The notes under the pieces: model-generated
Told to the model about the DNA's origin: nothing
Databases searched by the model: none
The model's input: the letters and a program-made list of their open reading frames with translations, nothing else
Part shown: piece after piece, positions 1 to 5,403 of the stretch
Numbering within the stretch: position 1 is the first letter of the stretch
Layout: the number at the start of each line of letters is the position of its first letter
Position numbers and translations under genes: made by a program
Assembly: GCA_036401055.1 (NCBI GenBank)
Contig: DASWWC010000249.1
Span: 1 to 8,254, forward strand
Direction: 5' to 3'
Origin: Pelomonas sp036401055
Lineage (GTDB): Bacteria > Pseudomonadota > Gammaproteobacteria > Burkholderiales > Burkholderiaceae_C
DNA length: 8,254 nucleotides

Positions 1-186
1 GCGCTGCGCCAAGCATTGGCGCAACTGCAGCAGCAGCAAGCCGAACTGGCGCAGGTGGACGCCGACAAGCAGCGCTACGTGAGCACGGAGCCGCAGGCGG
101 TGGTGCTCAAGGGCGTGGGCCCGGGCTACAACGTGCAGACATTGCCGTCGGCCTGCTCAGCGTGGCTGCCCTGGCCCAGGCCGTGA
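1..186 (+). CDS. 3' remnant of an unrecognised coding frame, no start in window
   Basis: Frame 1 is open from the window edge to a TGA at 184-186. Up to about base 138 it has strong G/C third-position bias, so it looks truly coding. The readable part is Gln/Ala-rich and probably helical or coiled coil (LRQALAQLQQQQAELAQV), then a more ordinary stretch (YVSTEPQAVVLKGVGPGYNV). After about base 140 the coding character moves to frame 3, where the signal peptide of the next gene begins. The last 15 or so codons here (LPSACSAWLPWPRP) are therefore probably out-of-frame readthrough, not the native C-terminus. I do not recognise the family. It is either a gene cut by a deletion or an assembly join. 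Confidence 0.5.
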   Translation, partial: ALRQALAQLQQQQAELAQVDADKQRYVSTEPQAVVLKGVGPGYNVQTLPSACSAWLPWPRP

Positions 187-701
187 CCGCGGGTGTCACG
201 GTGGACAGCAGCACCGCCAACGTGAACAACCCTGCCGCGGCGGCCGATGGCGTCACGCCCGCGAACTTCACCGACTGGCAGACCAACTCCGCGTGGTGGA
301 ACGGCGTCGCGGTGAACCCGGCGGACGCCATCACGTTCAAGCTGGACAAGGCCTACCGCCTGACCTCGGCAACGGTCACGCTGGACTGGAACGACCTCTA
401 CCGCTTCTATGCATCCACCGATGGCGTGAACTTCAACGAGCAGTTGTTCACCGTGTTCGGCTACACCGACCAGCAGGTCGTGAACAGCGGCCAGGTCACG
501 ATGAGCGTCAGCTTTGCCGAGACCGCGAAGGCCTACCAGTACGTCCGCGTGCAGGCCGTCTTTGGCGACGGCCTGTATTCGGTCGGCGAAGTGAGCTTCA
601 GCGGCACCGCCGCCCCCGTGCCGGAGCCGAGCGCCCTCGCGCTGATGCTGGGCGGCATGGGCCTCGTGGCCTTCATCGCGCGCCGTCGCCGGCTGCGTTG
701 A
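162..701 (+). CDS. PEP-CTERM sorting domain protein, discoidin-like, 5' end damaged
   Basis: This is an exported protein with a C-terminal PEP-CTERM sorting signal. It has the VPEP motif (residues 153-156 counting from the GTG at 162), a hydrophobic segment (ALALMLGGMGLVAFIA) and a terminal Arg cluster (RRRRLR). Proteins of this kind are thought to be cut and anchored or released at the envelope by an exosortase. The body (about residues 12-150) is rich in Thr, Asn and aromatic residues; stretches such as WNDLYRFYASTDGVNF and KAYQYVRVQA suggest a beta-sandwich like F5/8-type C (discoidin) domains, a weak assignment. The frame is open upstream, and bases 141-182 encode a good signal-peptide core and cleavage site (IAVGLLSVAALAQA), but no ATG, GTG or TTG precedes the GTG at 162. 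That start leaves only MAALAQA, too short for export. The native start and n-region appear lost at the junction near 140, so the gene may be silent or fused. Confidence 0.75.
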   Translation: MAALAQAVTAGVTVDSSTANVNNPAAAADGVTPANFTDWQTNSAWWNGVAVNPADAITFKLDKAYRLTSATVTLDWNDLYRFYASTDGVNFNEQLFTVFGYTDQQVVNSGQVTMSVSFAETAKAYQYVRVQAVFGDGLYSVGEVSFSGTAAPVPEPSALALMLGGMGLVAFIARRRRLR

Positions 702-730
702 ACGGCACCGGCGCCAGCCGGTTCGGTGTG

Positions 731-756
731 CAAAGGGCTGGGCGACCAGCCCTTTG
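731..756 (+). terminator. Hairpin terminator after the first PEP-CTERM gene
   Basis: Perfect inverted repeat: AAAGGGCTGG (732-741), tetraloop GCGA of the GNRA type, CCAGCCCTTT (746-755). An extra C-G pair (731/756) makes an 11-bp stem. It lies 30 nt after the stop at 701 and is followed by a T-rich stretch (TCGTTGTTC), not a clean U-tract. The symmetrical A3/T3 stem ends could let it work on both strands. Confidence 0.75.
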
Positions 757-809
757 TCGTTGTTCAAGCTGGGCCACGAGGTCAGCGAGGAGCAGTGATG
801 GGCATGGTC

Positions 810-872
810 GTTGTGCAGCAAACAACTGCAGCAACGGCTATGGTTTTATGCAGCAGGGAGATCACGTTATGC
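810..872 (+). other. Putative attI-like recombination site with direct repeats
   Basis: The heptamer TGCAGCA occurs three times (814, 827 and 849). The stretches GTTGTGCAGCA (810-820) and TTTATGCAGCAGGG (845-858) resemble, from memory, the two IntI-binding direct repeats of class 1 attI1, of form GTTAYGnAGCAG. GCAGCAACG (828-836) followed by GCAGCAGGG (850-858) also appears in that order in attI1. The stretch ends in the core GTTATGC (866-872), where the cassette begins. Spacings differ from attI1: 13 nt instead of 7 between the two 9-mers, and 7 nt instead of about 18 to the core. No intI gene lies beside it. Chance repetition of GCAGCA in GC-rich DNA is the main alternative. Confidence 0.35.
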
Positions 873-1409
873 ATCGCGTCCAACGCGGTCTACTCGGTGC
901 ACCGTAACCTGGCTGTTAGCAAACCGTTACTTCCATGAAATCACCGCTCTACTCCGTCGCACTCACAGCTTCCTTCTTAGGCACTGGCGCATGCGCGCAA
1001 GAGTTCAAGCCGTACCCTCGCGCGCACATTACCGAGGATCAATGGCAGGCCTATTTTGATGAGGTACGCGTGAAGCACGGCGCCACTGTCCAAGACATTG
1101 AGGATCAGAAGCTTTTGGTCTACACCGACAAAGCAACCACCACGATCTACGGCTTCACGAAACCAGGTCATCCGGCGCATCCAGCCTGGATTGCTCGCAA
1201 GCCGGAGCAACGTGGCGACTCGCTATTCATTGGTCAGATTGGCTACTTTGCTGGTGCTGAGCCGCCGTTTGCAAAGCTCTTTCGTGAGTACCTTGCGCTC
1301 AACGAGAAAATGAAGGAAGACATCAAACGTCGGCAACATCAGGGCGACAAGCAGTGAGGCATAACCCTATGCCGCAGCGCACGGCTACGCCGCCGGCTGA
1401 TCGCCAACG
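867..1409 (+). mobile_element. Solitary integron gene cassette (543 bp)
   Basis: The left core GTTATGC (866-872) and the R'' core GCATAAC (1359-1365) are exact reverse complements over 7 of 7 bases. This is the hallmark of an integron cassette: in the circular form the last G (1409) joins the first TTATGC (867-872) and rebuilds an R' site pairing with R''. Both cores depart from the consensus (GTTRRRY/RYYYAAC) at the same matched position, which argues against chance. The cassette holds one ORF in the normal orientation, with the stop codon 1 nt before R'', and is visibly lower in GC than its surroundings. The flanking right half-site is CTAGGC (1410-1415), close to the common TTAGGC. No integrase and no second cassette are seen, so this is a single-attC element lacking an integrase, or one inserted at a secondary site. 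Confidence 0.68.
935..1357 (+). CDS. Cassette-borne small exported protein of unknown function
   Basis: A 140-residue protein with an N-terminal signal peptide (MKSPLYSVALTASFLGTGACA, likely cut before QEF). The mature part of about 119 residues starts QEFKPYPRAHITEDQWQAYF, continues through a probable mixed alpha/beta core (KLLVYTDKATTTIYGFTKPG; DSLFIGQIGYFAGAEPPFAK) and ends in a charged helix (LALNEKMKEDIKRR). I recall similar small YPRA.IT..QWQ.Y proteins in cassette arrays of gammaproteobacteria, but this needs a search; no function is known to me. Codon use is less GC-biased than in the neighbours, which fits lateral acquisition. The ATG at 935 is chosen because it gives a complete signal peptide. 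No clear Shine-Dalgarno precedes it, and no obvious promoter was found in the 68-nt cassette leader. That leader contains the palindrome GGTGCACC (896-903) and the short inverted repeat GTAAC/GTTAC (904-908/926-930). Confidence 0.75.
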   Translation: MKSPLYSVALTASFLGTGACAQEFKPYPRAHITEDQWQAYFDEVRVKHGATVQDIEDQKLLVYTDKATTTIYGFTKPGHPAHPAWIARKPEQRGDSLFIGQIGYFAGAEPPFAKLFREYLALNEKMKEDIKRRQHQGDKQ

Positions 1410-1415
1410 CTAGGC
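1359..1415 (+). repeat. attC site (57-nt imperfect inverted repeat)
   Basis: R'' is GCATAAC (1359-1365) and R' is GCTAGGC (1409-1415), a one-base departure from the common GTTAGGC. Between them lie an inner arm pair CAGC/GCTG (1375-1378/1396-1399) and a top hairpin CGGC-TAC-GCCG (1382-1385/1389-1392). The 57-nt length is at the short end of the known attC range. The beginning GCATAACCC and end CCAACGCTAGGC follow the layout of chromosomal attC sites. Pairing between R'' and the present R' is imperfect, as expected when the right half-site belongs to the recipient DNA. Confidence 0.6.
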
Positions 1416-2066
1416 AATCCCCACCACCTTGTGCATCTGCACCGACAGCCGCCACTGCGGGTGCTGCATGCAGTAGGCCACTGCCGCCTTGGTGTGCTCG
1501 CGCTGCAGCACCGAGTCCATCGGCTGCAGGAAGAAGTTCTGGAAATCCAACCCGGCGAATCGCTCAGGTTGCGCCAGCGGCTGCGGGTAGACCAGCTTCA
1601 GCTCGTGGCCCGAGGTCAGCACCAGCGGCGCATCGGCCTTGGGGCTGACGCAGATCCAGTCCAGCCCCGGCGGCGCGGGCTGCGTGCCGTTGGTCTCTAC
1701 GGCGATCTCGAAACCGCGAGCGTGCAGCGCATCGATCAACGGCGTGTCCAGCTGCAGCAGCGGCTCGCCGCCGGTGCAGACCACGTAGGGGCGGCCACGG
1801 TCACCGGAAGCGCCGCCTTCGGCAGCGCGTGGCCACGCCTTGGCAATCGCATCCGCCAGCGCATCGGCCGTTGCGAACTTGCCGCCGCCCTCGCCGTCGG
1901 TGCCGACGAAGTCCGTGTCGCAGAAGGTGCAGACCGCCGTCGCACGGTCCTGCTCGCGGCCCGTCCACAGGTTGCAGCCGGCAAAGCGGCAGAACACGGC
2001 GGCGCGGCCGGCCTGGGCGCCTTCGCCTTGCAGCGTGTAGAACAGCTCTTTGACTGAATAAGTCAT
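1410..2066 (-). CDS. queE: 7-carboxy-7-deazaguanine synthase QueE (radical SAM)
   Basis: QueE converts 6-carboxy-5,6,7,8-tetrahydropterin to 7-carboxy-7-deazaguanine in preQ0/queuosine synthesis, using SAM, Mg2+ and a 4Fe-4S cluster in the cytoplasm. The 218-residue protein begins MTYSVKELFYTLQGEGAQAG, the substrate-binding QGEG motif of the family. The cluster cysteines are C31, C46 and C49 in CX14CX2C spacing, the variant known from Burkholderia multivorans QueE, instead of the canonical CX3CX2C. Further family motifs are TGGEPLLQ (98-105, SAM binding), VETNGT (123-128) and SPK (141-143), with a typical end (WRLSVQMHKVVGIA). The ATG at 2066 overlaps the queD stop by 4 nt (ATGA), so translation is probably coupled. 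The TAG stop (complement of 1410-1412) directly abuts the integron cassette boundary. No terminator is seen downstream other than the attC fold. Confidence 0.93.
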   Translation of the reverse strand: MTYSVKELFYTLQGEGAQAGRAAVFCRFAGCNLWTGREQDRATAVCTFCDTDFVGTDGEGGGKFATADALADAIAKAWPRAAEGGASGDRGRPYVVCTGGEPLLQLDTPLIDALHARGFEIAVETNGTQPAPPGLDWICVSPKADAPLVLTSGHELKLVYPQPLAQPERFAGLDFQNFFLQPMDSVLQREHTKAAVAYCMQHPQWRLSVQMHKVVGIA

Positions 2067-3157
2067 ACGGGGATCAATTCTTCGGAGTCCGCGCGGCTCA
2101 CGATGGCGCCCGAGCCGCGCGTCTCGTACAAGTCCACGCGGTCGATCTGCGGCAGCACCGAGCCGCCCTCGCGCAGCACCCAGGCCGCGATGGAGGCCGC
2201 GTCGCCATCGGGCAAGTTGGCGATCTCGAACAGCGGGTGGTGGTCCAGCCGCTTGAAGATGGGGTTGAACAGCGCCTTCACGTCGCCGAAGTCCACCGTC
2301 CAGCCCATCACCTGGTCCAGCGGCGCGGCCAGGTGCAACCTCAATGTGAAGGTGTGGCCATGGATGCCGGCCAGCGGGTGGCCGTCCGGCGCATGGCGCA
2401 TGCGAACGGCGCTGTCCAGCGTCATCTCCTTCCAGATGCGGTAGCTCTGGCCGTTGAAGTTGGCGCCGCTGGAGCCGGTCTCGTAGACGGTGACCCAGCT
2501 CAGCTCGGGGAGCTGCGGCTTGAGCCGCAGCCACAGCCAGGCCGAGATGTTCTCGCTGGTGGGGTTCTCCAGCCCGTCGATGTCGTTCAGGCAGCGGTAG
2601 TTCAGCTGGAAGTGCAGCGGCGCCCAGACCTCGTCGAGATGGTCGTAGTCGATGGACAGGTCGCGCTCGCCCAGGTCGGCGTTGGCATGCAGGATGACCT
2701 CGAAGCCATGGCCGTGCATGCGCCCGCATTGGTGGCCGGCCGCCACGTTGGGCAGCTGGTGCGCGGCCTGGAAGCGGTAGCGCCGCCACACGTGGGCGTG
2801 GCCCGCGCCGTCCAGGTCCACGCCGCTGTGCTGAGTGCTCTGCACGCCGACCTGCACGATGCCGGGCACGTTCAGGCGCGAGCGCACCCAGCGCGCCAGG
2901 TTTTCGTCGGTAGGCTCGGCCAGGTGGTCGTTCAGCAGCGCGTGGTCCAGCGGCGCGACGGTATCCGTCATGCGCGCGCGCAGCGCCTCCACCTCGCCGC
3001 CGGGGAAAGCCGCCCAGCCGGCCGGCAGCGCCGTGCGGACCGTGGCGAAATAGCTGTGGCCGTGCAGCCCATGGCTGCGGTGCGAGGCGGGGAGGGCAGG
3101 AATGCGGCAGGCCGACTCGAAGCCGGCGGACGCGCAGTGGAGGACCGAAACTGACAT
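2063..3157 (-). CDS. queD: Triple-module QueD-like 6-carboxytetrahydropterin synthase
   Basis: QueD makes 6-carboxy-5,6,7,8-tetrahydropterin from dihydroneopterin triphosphate, the substrate of the adjacent QueE. A normal QueD has about 120 residues; this protein has 364 and reads as three fused PTPS-fold modules (about 1-120, 121-240 and 241-364). Module 2 is closest to E. coli QueD (FQAAHQLPNVAAGHQCGRMH, residues 129-148): it has Zn ligands H133, H148 and H150, catalytic C144 and the pterin-anchoring E226, but its Asp-His dyad is replaced (N186, Y187). Module 1 has HGH (32-34) and a D71-H72 dyad, but Ser at the Cys position (S28) and Cys at the first Zn ligand (C17). Module 3 has HGH (266-268), LDHH (304-307) and E345, but lacks the Cys (L262) and the first Zn His (V251). 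It overlaps queE by 4 nt. The start is the first ATG; only a weak GGGG precedes it. A catalytic role is inferred from module 2 and the operon. Confidence 0.88.
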   Translation of the reverse strand: MSVSVLHCASAGFESACRIPALPASHRSHGLHGHSYFATVRTALPAGWAAFPGGEVEALRARMTDTVAPLDHALLNDHLAEPTDENLARWVRSRLNVPGIVQVGVQSTQHSGVDLDGAGHAHVWRRYRFQAAHQLPNVAAGHQCGRMHGHGFEVILHANADLGERDLSIDYDHLDEVWAPLHFQLNYRCLNDIDGLENPTSENISAWLWLRLKPQLPELSWVTVYETGSSGANFNGQSYRIWKEMTLDSAVRMRHAPDGHPLAGIHGHTFTLRLHLAAPLDQVMGWTVDFGDVKALFNPIFKRLDHHPLFEIANLPDGDAASIAAWVLREGGSVLPQIDRVDLYETRGSGAIVSRADSEELIPV

Positions 3158-3228
3158 GCCCCGATTGTCCCTTGGGGTTCCAAACCCTGCTTGACTTGAA
3201 GCCCGCTTGAACTTTTACGCTTCAAGCC
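3158..3228. promoter_or_regulatory. Divergent queD / MFS promoter region with inverted-repeat operator
   Basis: This 71-bp spacer separates the divergent queD and MFS starts. It contains a perfect inverted repeat CTTGAAGC (3195-3202) / GCTTCAAG (3219-3226) with a 16-nt gap, and a further direct copy of CTTGAA at 3206-3211. A candidate -35 for the MFS gene is TTGACT (3191-3196); a weak -10 could be TTTTAC (3213-3218, spacer 16), placed between the repeat arms. The right arm ends 2 nt before the MFS ATG, so a protein bound here would block the gene's start. A second small hairpin GGGTT-CCA-AACCC (3175-3187) lies on the queD side. No preQ1-type aptamer was recognised upstream of queD. Confidence 0.5.
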
Positions 3229-4584
3229 ATGAATCTCGCCGACCCCGTGACCACCGCCCCTGCCCCCGACTCCGACAAGCTCTTTGCCCCCGGCCGCAGC
3301 GCCGCCTGCGTGGGTGCGGTGGCCCTCATTTCCATGCTGGCTTTCGAGGCCATCGCCGTCGCCACGGCGATGCCGGCGGTCGCCGAGGCGCTGAATGGCC
3401 TGCCGCTGTACGCGCTGGCGTTCGGCGCGACGCTGGCCACGTCGGTCATCGGCATGACGGTGGCGGGCCAGCTGTGCGACAAGCGTGGCCCCTACCGCGC
3501 GTCGCTGCTGGGGCTGGCGGCCTTCCTGGTGGGACTGCTGCTGGCCGGTCTTGCAACCGGCATGGAGATGCTGGTGCTGGGCCGCGCGCTGCAAGGCCTG
3601 GGGTCCGGCGTGCTGGGCGTGGCGCTGTACGTGGGCGTGGGCCAGGTGGTGCCGGCGCCGCTGCATCCCAAGATGTTCGCCATGTTTGCCGGCGCCTGGG
3701 TCGTACCGGGGCTGTTGGGGCCGGCGCTGGCGTCCGGCCTGGTGCACTGGTGGGGCTGGCGCTGGGTGTTCCTGGCCGTCGCGGCGGCGGTACCGGTGGC
3801 CGCGGCGCTGATGCTGCCGTCGCTGCGGCGCGCCAGCGCCGGCACCGGCGAGGCCTTGCGTTGGGGGGCCTTGCGCTGGGCGGTGCTGGCCAGCAGCGGC
3901 GCGCTGATGCTGCATGGCGCGAGCCAGCGCGAAGGCATCGGCGCAGGCCTGCTGTTCGCGGCCGGTGCCGTGCTGGCCGGGATCGCCGCCCGCCGGCTGC
4001 TGCCCGCCGGCACGCTGACGGCCGCGCGCGGCCTGCCCACGGTCATCCTGCTGCGCGGCTTCATCGCGGCCGCGTTCGCCAGCTCGGAAGCCTTCCTGCC
4101 GCTGCTGCTGACCGGCCAGTTCGGCTGGAGCCTCACGCAGGCCGGCATCGCGCTGAGTGCCGGCGCGGTGACCTGGAGCATCGGCAGCGCCATTCAGGCC
4201 CGCGTGCAGGGCGACGCGGCGCGGCGCCGGCTGCTGCCGTCCGGTTTCGCGCTGGCGGCCTGCGGCCTGGCCGTCGTCGTGACGCCCATCGTCATGCCGG
4301 CGCTGCCGTCCTGGCTGGCGCTGGCCGGCTGGGTGGGCGTGGGCCTGGGCATCGGCCTGTCCTTTCCCATGCTGTCGGTGCTGCTGCTGAAGCTGTCCCC
4401 GCCGGAGCAGCAGGGCGCCAACACGTCGTCGCTGCAGCTGAGCGACGCGCTGGTCAGCAGCGCCGCGCTGGGCCTGGCCGGCCTGCTGTTCGACCCGGCC
4501 ACGCGCCAGGTGCTGCCGGTGCTGGTGATGGCCTGCGCGCTGGCGGCCGCGGCGGCGGTCGTCAGCCCGCGCGCGCTGCGCTGA
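3229..4584 (+). CDS. MFS-family exporter (multidrug-type)
   Basis: A 451-residue inner-membrane carrier of the major facilitator superfamily, probably a proton-coupled exporter. It has a short charged N-terminal tail (1-23) and then many hydrophobic helices. Motif A is GQLCDKRGPYR (80-90) in the loop between helices 2 and 3. RALQGLGSG (119-127) fits motif B with its conserved Arg. GAWVVPGLLGP (155-165) fits motif C, typical of antiporters. FEAIAVATAMPAV (39-51) in helix 1 resembles the D.TIVNVALP segment of the DHA drug exporters, with Glu for Asp. The length suits 12 to 14 helices; I could not count them exactly. The substrate is unknown. The inverted repeat just upstream suggests local repression, but no regulator gene is adjacent. 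Its 3' end overlaps the convergent PEP-CTERM gene by 23 bp. Confidence 0.88.
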   Translation: MNLADPVTTAPAPDSDKLFAPGRSAACVGAVALISMLAFEAIAVATAMPAVAEALNGLPLYALAFGATLATSVIGMTVAGQLCDKRGPYRASLLGLAAFLVGLLLAGLATGMEMLVLGRALQGLGSGVLGVALYVGVGQVVPAPLHPKMFAMFAGAWVVPGLLGPALASGLVHWWGWRWVFLAVAAAVPVAAALMLPSLRRASAGTGEALRWGALRWAVLASSGALMLHGASQREGIGAGLLFAAGAVLAGIAARRLLPAGTLTAARGLPTVILLRGFIAAAFASSEAFLPLLLTGQFGWSLTQAGIALSAGAVTWSIGSAIQARVQGDAARRRLLPSGFALAACGLAVVVTPIVMPALPSWLALAGWVGVGLGIGLSFPMLSVLLLKLSPPEQQGANTSSLQLSDALVSSAALGLAGLLFDPATRQVLPVLVMACALAAAAAVVSPRALR

Positions 4585-5347
4585 TCCGCGTGGCCAGGCG
4601 CTTGCGCGCCCACGGCAGCACGGCCAGCCCGCCCAGCATCAGCGCATAGCTGGAGGGCTCCGGCACCGCGGCCGCCATGAACTGGCCCGATGCCGAGGTG
4701 TAGCTGACCCCGTCGGGAAGGTCCCAGCCGAAGCGCGCGGTGTGCGAATAGTCGGCCACCGCGCCGCCTTCGGCGAAGGCCAGCAGCGAGCCGTAGATGT
4801 AGAGCTTCAAGGTCTCGCCTTCGCCGGGGAGCAGGAAGGTGCTGCTGATCTCGCGCGATTCGTTCTTGGCATTGAGGTAGGTGGCCGTGCGCCAGCCTTC
4901 GGGGTTGATGCCGACGTAGAAGTAGCTGTAGGCCGCGGAGCCGCTCCACCATTTGCCGCGCGTCGTGGTGCCGTGGACCGACCAGTGCCAGGGCACCGCC
5001 ATGCCGTCGATGTCCTCGTTGCCCACGATGGTGATCGTGTCGTAGAACCAGGCCTCCGCGCTGGTGCCCCAGTTGCACGACAGCATGTCCGGCCGGCAGC
5101 CGGGTCGAAGCGTCGGGTTGTTGCTGGACCAGGCGTAGGCGTGCAGAGAGCCCCCGGCCAGCGCCGCGCTGGCCTCCCCTTTCACATTCACGTTGGCGAA
5201 GCTGTTGGTGGCGGCCGCCTGACCGACGCCGCCCACGGTCTGCCCGCCGGCCGAGGCATAGACGGCGGAGGCGCCGGAGGGCTGGCCGGCGGCGAGCGCG
5301 GTCAGCGAGGTGGAGGCCAGCAGCAGGGCGGTCAGGACGGTTCTCAT
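4562..5347 (-). CDS. PEP-CTERM sorting domain protein, family not recognised
   Basis: A 261-residue exported protein. The signal peptide is MRTVLTALLLASTSLTALAA, cut near residue 20. The mature domain (about 21-225) is rich in Gly, Ser, Tyr and Trp and looks all-beta, with one cysteine pair (C84, C91). The C-terminal sorting signal is VPEP (228-231), then a hydrophobic stretch (SYALMLGGLAVLPWA) and a basic cluster (RKR, 248-250). It would be handled by an exosortase encoded elsewhere. Unusually, 11 residues (LATRISAARAG) follow the basic cluster, and this tail is encoded in the overlap with the MFS gene; most PEP-CTERM proteins end soon after the Arg cluster. No Shine-Dalgarno is evident before the ATG at 5347. 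The body resembles no family I can name; a role in the extracellular matrix or cell surface is a general guess from the sorting class. Confidence 0.87.
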   Translation of the reverse strand: MRTVLTALLLASTSLTALAAGQPSGASAVYASAGGQTVGGVGQAAATNSFANVNVKGEASAALAGGSLHAYAWSSNNPTLRPGCRPDMLSCNWGTSAEAWFYDTITIVGNEDIDGMAVPWHWSVHGTTTRGKWWSGSAAYSYFYVGINPEGWRTATYLNAKNESREISSTFLLPGEGETLKLYIYGSLLAFAEGGAVADYSHTARFGWDLPDGVSYTSASGQFMAAAVPEPSSYALMLGGLAVLPWARKRLATRISAARAG

Positions 5348-5403
5348 GTCGGTCAGGGAGGGTTGGAAACGGGGCGCAGTGTGTTTGGCGGCGGCCTGTC
5401 ACA

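Noticed and set aside
814..855. TGCAGCA repeats as a CRISPR or tandem array
   Set aside because: Copies are only 7 nt with unequal spacing (13 and 22 nt). They fit better as attI-like repeats or chance.
878..921. Possible second attC starting at GTCCAAC (878-884)
   Set aside because: GTCCAAC fits RYYYAAC, but no complementary GTTGGAC-type core follows and the span to GTTAGCA (915-921) is too short.
1410..2789. Long minus-strand frame fused in front of QueE
   Set aside because: The upstream part is an out-of-frame reading of queD with Arg/Pro/Ala-rich low-complexity translation. QueE proper starts at 2066 with the ATGA overlap.
2237..3154. Plus-strand frame of about 300 codons opposite queD
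   Set aside because: Composition is Val/Gln/Arg/Ala-rich with no motif. It is a GC-rich antisense shadow of the well-supported queD.
3158..3228. preQ1 riboswitch upstream of queD
   Set aside because: No preQ1 aptamer-like hairpin with an A-rich tail is visible, and the spacer's structure is better explained as an operator near the MFS start.
3207..4649. Plus-strand frame of 480 codons across the MFS gene
   Set aside because: It is rich in Arg, Gly and Ala with no hydrophobic helices or motifs. The overlapping MFS frame carries motifs A, B and C.
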